Positions 31,738 to 36,966 of a DNA stretch of 36,966 nt are shown one piece after another. The DNA is from Candidatus Poribacteria bacterium. Its GTDB lineage: Bacteria > Poribacteria > WGA-4E > WGA-3G. The first letter of the stretch is position 1; each line of letters starts with the position of its first letter. Where the stretch lies: contig VXZK01000271.1 of assembly GCA_009845545.1 (NCBI GenBank), positions 1-36,966 on the forward strand. The letters run 5' to 3'. The translations under genes and the position numbers were made by a program. The notes below the pieces were generated by a model. That model did no database searches. It had not been told where the DNA came from and worked only from the letters and a program-made list of their open reading frames with translations.

Positions 31738-34020
31738 CTATTCCTTGATATAGTCACAATCCGACCTGTGACACCTCAGCAACGCTGTTATCGTCTCACT
31801 ATCTTTTGCTTTCTTGGTTTTCTCAACGAGAAAGGGTGCCTTGCATTCTGGACAAGTTTCAGGTACAGGTTTATCCCATGTAGAAAATTCACACTTCGGA
31901 TAGTTGCTGCATCCGTAAAAGACTTTCCCACGTCGGCTGCGACGCTCACCGAGGTATCCATCACAATCCGCTTCAGGACAGTCAATCCCCATTGGAATAG
32001 GCTTGGCATTTTTGCATTTCGGATATGCGCTACAAGACAAAAACCTACTCCCGGCACGGCTTACCCTGATAACCATCGGTTCGCCACACTTATCACACAC
32101 GGTGTCGGTCTCTTCTGGCTCCGGGGCAGGTGTATCATCTGCCGTTAAAGGTTTAATACTCTTACACTCTGGATAATTAGCACATCCGAGAAAGCGCCCA
32201 TATTTTCCCCACTTGACAATCATGTTTCCGCCACATTTTTCACACTTCTCGTCAGACTCCTCTTCCATCGCTTTTCGTGCTTCATACATCTTATCCGGTG
32301 CTTCTGTGAGAGCGATTTGGAAGGGTGGATAAAACTGTCCTAAAGTTTTAACCCACGCAACTTTGCCATCAGCGATGGTATCAAGTTGTTCTTCCATCTT
32401 TGCTGTGAACTCAACATCAACGATGTTTGGAAATCCGTGAATTAGGAGATGGTTGACGAGTCTACCGACATCTGTCGGCAAAAGTCGCCCGCGTTCTTTG
32501 TGTACATACTCACGCTGAATAGTTGACAGAATAGAGGCGTAGGTGCTGGGCCGTCCGATCTCTTGCGCCTCCAGCATTTTGACGAGCGTCGCTTCGTTGT
32601 AGCGTGGCGGCGGCTGCGTCCAATGCTGCTTCGGCTCTAATTTACGGAGATCAAGCGTATCTCCCTCTTTAAGAACGGGCAAACTGACGTTCTCTTCACT
32701 TGAATCGTTCTCATCAACAGCGGTATCATCTTTACCTTCCATGTAAATACGCCTGAATCCATCAAATTTGATAACCGAACCCGTGGCTCTGAAAAGATAA
32801 GTACCCGCTTTGATATCAATCGTTGTCGCGTCAAAAATCGCCGGATTCATCTGGCTCGCTATGAACCGCATCCAGATAAGTTCATAGAGACGATATTGAT
32901 CAGTGTTCAAATAAGGCTTTAATTCTGCGGGCAGGCGTAAGGGCAGGGTCGGACGGATTGCCTCATGTGCATCTTGGGCACCCTTTTTGCTGCGATAATT
33001 AACCGCGCGACCCGGCAGATATTCTGTGCCATACGTCGTCTTGATGTAATCTCGCACCGCTTGGAGTGCCTCTTGAGCAGTACGGGTTGAATCGGTACGC
33101 ATGTAAGTGATCAGCCCGACTGACCCTTCCTTGCCGATCTCTAAGCCTTCATAAAGTTGTTGGGCAACAAGCATCGTCTTTTTGGCAGTAAACCGGAGTT
33201 TGCGAGATGCTTCCTGTTGTAAGGTACTCGTGATAAACGGTGGGACAGGGCGCTGTTTTCGCTCCCGTTTTTGGACTTTCTCAACGATATAGTCGTGTGT
33301 CTTTGCGTCTGCGGCGAGTTCTTTTGCCCGGGCTTCGTCTATGCGGAACCCGTAGTTATTAATCTCACCTTTCTTGCTACCAATTTTATGTAACTTCGCG
33401 AGAAAAGGGTGTTCAATCGCAATCGGTGTGAGCGTTGCTGTCAGTGTCCAATATTCTTCGGATTTAAACGCTTCAATCTCTGCTTCCCGTTCACAGATAA
33501 GACGGACTGCGACCGATTGAACCCGTCCGGCACTCAACCTCGGTTTGACACTACGCCACAAAATAGGACTAATCAGGTAACCGACAAGTCGATCCAAAAC
33601 GCGTCGCGCCTGTTGGGCATCAACAAGTGCTACATTAATCTCGCCGGGCGTTTCGATAGCATCTAAGATAGCACTTTTGGTGACCTCATTGTAGGTGATC
33701 CGATAGATAGGTTTCTTTGCCTTCTTGAGTTCCTCAGCGAGGTGCCAACAGATCGCTTCACCTTCCCGATCAGGATCTGCAGCAAGATAGATGTTGTCTA
33801 CTTTACGCGCTGCGGTTTGCAGAGATTTTACAACCTTGCCTTTCCCGCGAATCAGGACATACTTCGGCGCAAAGGCGTTTTCGATATCTACCCCAAGTTC
33901 TTTCTTCGGCAAATCTCGGATATGCCCGACAGAGGATTCGACAATATAATCCTTACCTAAAATCTTCTTGATAGTTTTTGCTTTCGCCGGCGATTCAACA
34001 ACGACGAGTGACTTTGGCAT
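31738..34020 (-). CDS. topA: DNA topoisomerase I (type IA)
   Basis: A 760-residue enzyme that relaxes negative supercoils by passing DNA through a transient single-strand break. The Toprim domain is at the N-terminus (LVVVESPAKAKTIKKIL with Glu9, and DPDREGE with D82, D84, E86). The catalytic Tyr is Y306 in GLITYMRTDSTR. The C-terminus carries four Cys4 zinc ribbons, beginning CEKCGG, CDKCGE, CPEADC and CPECKA. This length is between the T. maritima and E. coli enzymes. The ATG at 34020 is preceded by AGGA at eight bases. The frame ends in the last of the ACCGATA repeats. Upstream there is a 271-base spacer with repeated nine-mers that may bear its regulation. Confidence 0.96.
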   Translation of the reverse strand: MPKSLVVVESPAKAKTIKKILGKDYIVESSVGHIRDLPKKELGVDIENAFAPKYVLIRGKGKVVKSLQTAARKVDNIYLAADPDREGEAICWHLAEELKKAKKPIYRITYNEVTKSAILDAIETPGEINVALVDAQQARRVLDRLVGYLISPILWRSVKPRLSAGRVQSVAVRLICEREAEIEAFKSEEYWTLTATLTPIAIEHPFLAKLHKIGSKKGEINNYGFRIDEARAKELAADAKTHDYIVEKVQKRERKQRPVPPFITSTLQQEASRKLRFTAKKTMLVAQQLYEGLEIGKEGSVGLITYMRTDSTRTAQEALQAVRDYIKTTYGTEYLPGRAVNYRSKKGAQDAHEAIRPTLPLRLPAELKPYLNTDQYRLYELIWMRFIASQMNPAIFDATTIDIKAGTYLFRATGSVIKFDGFRRIYMEGKDDTAVDENDSSEENVSLPVLKEGDTLDLRKLEPKQHWTQPPPRYNEATLVKMLEAQEIGRPSTYASILSTIQREYVHKERGRLLPTDVGRLVNHLLIHGFPNIVDVEFTAKMEEQLDTIADGKVAWVKTLGQFYPPFQIALTEAPDKMYEARKAMEEESDEKCEKCGGNMIVKWGKYGRFLGCANYPECKSIKPLTADDTPAPEPEETDTVCDKCGEPMVIRVSRAGSRFLSCSAYPKCKNAKPIPMGIDCPEADCDGYLGERRSRRGKVFYGCSNYPKCEFSTWDKPVPETCPECKAPFLVEKTKKAKDSETITALLRCHRSDCDYIKE

Positions 34021-34291
34021 GTTTGATTCCTATTTTCGTATATTTGAATTGATAACGGCACCGATGAATTGCACATCGGTTTTCGATTGAGTATCAGCGA
34101 TTGCTGCCAAAATAACAAATGTGTAAGGGGCTACACTGACGCGAATCCTTTTAACAGTGCGCAATTATGCGATAACTACACATTTTTATTAACGACTAAT
34201 GTTGATAACGGTTTCATACCTAACTTGCGTGTCTATTCATCTTCGTAGATACACATTTAATTTTCAGATACGGAAAAGATAGCTGCATTGA
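34021..34291. promoter_or_regulatory. topA-accD spacer with repeated short motifs
   Basis: Three copies of the nine-mer TACACATTT occur: inverted at 34117-34125, direct at 34177-34185 and 34250-34258. TTGATAACGG occurs twice, at 34049-34058 and 34202-34211. A perfect hairpin, ACCGATG-N7-CATCGGT, lies at 34060-34080, about 40 bases before the topA start, and would be in the topA leader. No gene is present. The repeats may be binding sites controlling topA or termination after accD. Confidence 0.45.
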
Positions 34292-35080
34292 TTAGCACGC
34301 AAAAGCAATTAGGTCGGTAAGCATCTGTCGCATATCAGTGCGGTGAACGATAGCGTCAATGAATCCATGTTCTAACAAGGACTCTGCCTTTTGAAAATTT
34401 TCAGGCAGTTCTTCGCGGAGGCTGGCAACGGCTAAAGGACCAGCGAAGCCAATCCGCGCCCCCGGTTCAGCGATAATGACATCTCCAAGCGATGTATAAC
34501 TCGCAGTAGCACCGCCAAATGTTGGATCGGTGACAACAGAGATATAAAAAAGCCCCGTTTTAGCATATTCAGCACAAGCAGCGGCGGTCTTTGCCATCTG
34601 CATCAAGGCGAGTGTGCCCTCCTGCATCCGCATACCCCCACTCACAGAAACAATGATTAAGGGCAACTGGTTTTCAAGGGAACGCTCAATACATCGGGTA
34701 ACTTTCTCGCCAATCACAGAACCGCACGTGCCACCTATGAACCCGACATCACCAATCGCGATTGCAGTCGGGTACCCCCCAATTTCGGCGATACCGGAGA
34801 GCATCTCGGATCTAAGTCCTGTTTTTGCGACATCTCTTTCGAGTTTCTGCGGATACTCAGGGAATTCCAGTGAATCAATAGAGTAGAGATTCGCATCGTA
34901 CTCCTGAAAACTATCTGCATCCACGATGAGACTGAGCCGCTCGTAAGCACTCATATAGTGGTGATAGTCGCAGTGTGTGCAAACATTCAGATTCTCAGCA
35001 AACATCTCTGCCGGTATCTGCGCGTCGCAATTTCTACATGAGATCATTTCTGAATTTTCGGGCATCTTTTTTCTCAGCAT
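34292..35080 (-). CDS. accD: Acetyl-CoA carboxylase carboxyltransferase subunit beta
   Basis: This 262-residue protein carries the N-terminal zinc ribbon of AccD (C15, C18, C34, C37 in SCRNCDA and VCTHCDY) and the crotonase-fold core: GFIGGTCGSVIGEKVTR, VSGGMRMQEGTLALMQMAKT and DPTFGGATASYTSLGD. With AccA it transfers carboxyl from biotin to acetyl-CoA, the first step of fatty acid synthesis. Some usual residues differ (GGMRMQEG for GGARMQEG, GGTCGSVIG for GGSMGSVVG), which is within the family range. The ATG at 35080 has AAAGG five bases upstream. The stop-to-start distance to the AAA+ gene upstream is 29 bases, so they may be cotranscribed. No accA is in the window. Confidence 0.93.
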   Translation of the reverse strand: MLRKKMPENSEMISCRNCDAQIPAEMFAENLNVCTHCDYHHYMSAYERLSLIVDADSFQEYDANLYSIDSLEFPEYPQKLERDVAKTGLRSEMLSGIAEIGGYPTAIAIGDVGFIGGTCGSVIGEKVTRCIERSLENQLPLIIVSVSGGMRMQEGTLALMQMAKTAAACAEYAKTGLFYISVVTDPTFGGATASYTSLGDVIIAEPGARIGFAGPLAVASLREELPENFQKAESLLEHGFIDAIVHRTDMRQMLTDLIAFAC

Positions 35081-35109
35081 TTAGCCTTTCATGATTTCGT
35101 CTTTGCCGG

Positions 35110-36924
35110 TCAATCATCCAAACCGAGTTGATCGCTCAACTCCATCAAACGTCTATTAATTCCTGTCTTGTCAATTCGGTTGCCATCCACAAATTCTTGG
35201 TATTCTGGCAACAACCCGTCTGGGACCATTACGCGTGAGTTCGCTTCTCGCAACGCCAATAACCCCATGAAGATTTGCATCTCGCGTGAATAATCCGGGA
35301 TGAAGTCGTTAAGTGTTTGACGGAGCTCGGCTTCTGTAAAGGTATTGCGCCCGCCACGCCTTGCGATGTTATTTGCCCGTTGGACAATCAAAAAGAGATC
35401 TCGCCACGTCAACCCGTCCATTTCCGAACCACCGACGAGTGCCTGGAAGTTGATGTTCCCAGAGGTTTGCCCTCGAGAAAATATTCTTAAAATTTCGACT
35501 CTACCGCCACTGGTAGGCGGCAGCATGATTAATTTAGTGTCAAAAACACCGTACCGTCGAAAGATCGGTGGCATTAGGTCTGGCCGTTGTGATGCGCCCA
35601 CCCATATCACACTGCCGTGCAATGACGTATCATTCATAGCATTCACAAGAGCTTGAGGAAACCTCTGATCATTGTCTTCTGGATTCATTGAGGTGTGCGG
35701 GGATGCCTGCTCAATTTCATCCATGAAGACAACGGTGGGCGCGATGCCACGGATAAAGCTGAGACCAGCATTCAGGTTCCGTTCATAAGTGTTCCCATTT
35801 TCATTGATGTTTATTGTCACTTCGCCTACCTGATTGGCGTAGCGGAGTTGGACAAGGGTCATGTTCGCTTCACCGGCGAGTACCCTTGCAGCGTAAGCCT
35901 TGCTGGTTCCAGGGGGGCCCAGCAAAAGCATCCCGCGTGGCACACGTCGCAGATCCCGATTTTTCATACCATCTGCGATATCCCGAATCGTCCGCATGAC
36001 ATACCAACCATCACCCGATGGATTTGTGTTCGTTTCACCAAGTTCAAGAACACCGTGGCTAAAGGTTTTAATGCTCTCGCGTCGGTATCGGATCAGGGGT
36101 TCACCACCGGCTTTCTGTTCCGCGGCTTCGGCTTGTTGGACAACATCGTGAATACCAAATAGGTTTAATCCAATAGTTTCTCGTGCCAAGACCTCCCGCT
36201 CTTGATTATTGCCGAGGGTTTTACGCATCTGTGAAGAACCCTCTGAAATGTCATGTAGATGTTCAATAAACTTCAGGCGTTCGCCATAGTCCGGAAACGG
36301 GATTTCTATCATAGGAATCTCTGGATTCACGGTGAGGTTCGGGTGTATGTCAAACGTGTTATGCGTGACGAGCAGGACAACGTGCTTGTGCCTTCGGATA
36401 TTAAGATCGGATGCCCAATTTTGGATCTGATTGAACAAGAGTTGTGGCTCATCTCTGGCAACATTGCTCAGTGAAGGGTCGTTGGGAACGAGCTGCTCCA
36501 AAAAATTGATAACCAACCCGATTTTCGTTCTCCCTTGTTTCATGAGGTTATTTAACTTTTCGCGTAACTCTTTGGAGGGCGAAGGGTCTATTTTTAGGAA
36601 CGGTTCTTTATGAACTTCGTCGAATACCACGCGGGAATTAATTCTGCGACGTTCACGCTGTTTCTCCGACGCTTCTTTCGGCAGAAGTTGCAGCATCCTT
36701 TGTGTGTTTCGCCACCGTCCAACATTCGGAAGCTGAATTCCTTGTGACGTATTATAGCCGAGGACAAGATCACACCCTAATACATTGAGCTGCTCCATGA
36801 AATAATCTACAGCGGGCAGATAACCGTAAACATCATCGTATAGCAAGTCATTCACATTAAAATGGAGCAGAAATTGGTGGGCAGAACCTGCAGTGTAGTG
36901 TTTTTTGACTTCGTCCCAAAACAT
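35110..36924 (-). CDS. AAA+ ATPase, Ycf46-like, with altered Walker A
   Basis: This 604-residue protein ends with a clear AAA+ module. Walker A is LLGPPGTSKAYAARVLAGE (about residue 336), Walker B is VVFMDEIEQ, and a sensor/arginine-finger region follows (GASQRPDLMPPIFRRYGVF). The residue after the Walker A Lys is Ala, not Thr or Ser. The N-terminal 300 residues look like a degenerate ATPase fold (HKHVVLLVTHNTFD) with PFPDYGERLKFIEHL, resembling the N-terminal half of cyanobacterial Ycf46 proteins. The start is ATG 36924 with GGAGAG upstream. The function in bacteria is unknown for most members. It lies just before accD on the same strand. Confidence 0.75.
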   Translation of the reverse strand: MFWDEVKKHYTAGSAHQFLLHFNVNDLLYDDVYGYLPAVDYFMEQLNVLGCDLVLGYNTSQGIQLPNVGRWRNTQRMLQLLPKEASEKQRERRRINSRVVFDEVHKEPFLKIDPSPSKELREKLNNLMKQGRTKIGLVINFLEQLVPNDPSLSNVARDEPQLLFNQIQNWASDLNIRRHKHVVLLVTHNTFDIHPNLTVNPEIPMIEIPFPDYGERLKFIEHLHDISEGSSQMRKTLGNNQEREVLARETIGLNLFGIHDVVQQAEAAEQKAGGEPLIRYRRESIKTFSHGVLELGETNTNPSGDGWYVMRTIRDIADGMKNRDLRRVPRGMLLLGPPGTSKAYAARVLAGEANMTLVQLRYANQVGEVTININENGNTYERNLNAGLSFIRGIAPTVVFMDEIEQASPHTSMNPEDNDQRFPQALVNAMNDTSLHGSVIWVGASQRPDLMPPIFRRYGVFDTKLIMLPPTSGGRVEILRIFSRGQTSGNINFQALVGGSEMDGLTWRDLFLIVQRANNIARRGGRNTFTEAELRQTLNDFIPDYSREMQIFMGLLALREANSRVMVPDGLLPEYQEFVDGNRIDKTGINRRLMELSDQLGLDD

Positions 36925-36966
36925 TTTTCTCTCCGCTATGTAGCATTTTTTTCACCAGAAATCAAG
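36925..36966. other. Upstream edge of the window
   Basis: Only 42 bases before the AAA+ gene start, including its GGAGAG ribosome site. The promoter region or the next gene lies outside the window. Confidence 0.5.

Noticed and set aside
1-36966. CRISPR array, rRNA or tRNA genes
   Set aside because: No regularly spaced direct repeats and no recognisable rRNA or tRNA sequence on either strand by eye; the TnpB gene belongs to the IS element, not to a CRISPR locus.

Overview
The window carries about 28 protein-coding genes or gene fragments, tightly packed in blocks on both strands. I see no rRNA, tRNA or CRISPR array. The gene content fits a diderm (Gram-negative-type) bacterium: a Wza-like polysaccharide export protein, a membrane tyrosine autokinase, ADP-heptose genes, FtsE/FtsX, TopA and AccD. 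Intergenic spacers hold short degenerate repeats (GCTGATAGC-like and ACCGATA-like units, GTCCCGTAGGGAC, CCCCC-N6-GGGG). The mix of genes and repeats reminds me of uncultured lineages such as Candidatus Poribacteria, but that is memory-based inference and no comparison was run.

Layout. 1-1.87 kb: a complete IS200/IS605 element (tnpA, tnpB, a hairpin at each end, strong tnpA promoter) abutting the 3' end of a NucS-like nuclease gene. 1.87-6.0 kb (minus): DegT-type aminotransferase, GlpD and the nuclease, apparently one operon. 6.1-8.0 kb (plus): two overlapping nucleoside/sugar ABC permeases without their ATPase or binding protein. 8.1-13.1 kb (minus): a membrane-anchored orphan, then a BY-kinase and a Wza-like exporter. 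13.4-18.0 kb (plus): heptose-7-phosphate kinase, heptose-bisphosphate phosphatase, nucleotide-sugar dehydrogenase and a coiled-coil NYN protein. 18.1-22.0 kb (plus): a secreted eight-repeat protein, a small coiled-coil membrane protein and an alkaline-phosphatase-superfamily enzyme. 22.1-25.9 kb (minus): a frameshifted membrane protein, an STT3-type oligosaccharyltransferase and a Dpm1-like GT2 glycosyltransferase. 26.0-27.0 kb (minus): two Cys-rich membrane proteins that look like tandem relatives. 27.0-27.85 kb: a gene-poor stretch rich in inverted repeats. 27.85-36.9 kb (minus): PolX, FtsX, FtsE, TopA, AccD and an AAA+ ATPase.

How the parts fit. The centre of the window is a cell-surface glycan neighbourhood: export and its kinase control, heptose and uronic-acid sugar nucleotide supply, and a protein-glycosylation pair (STT3-like plus polyprenyl-phosphate sugar synthase). 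The right part is housekeeping, but several well-known enzymes there have lost canonical catalytic residues. FtsE lacks the Walker B glutamate, the SGG signature and the switch histidine. PolX lacks the polymerase Asp pair but keeps its PHP nuclease motifs. The AAA+ protein has Ala after the Walker A Lys. The STT3 protein has NWGYG in place of WWDYG. These departures, the -1 frameshift beside the STT3 gene, and the Cys-rich pair are the items most worth following up.
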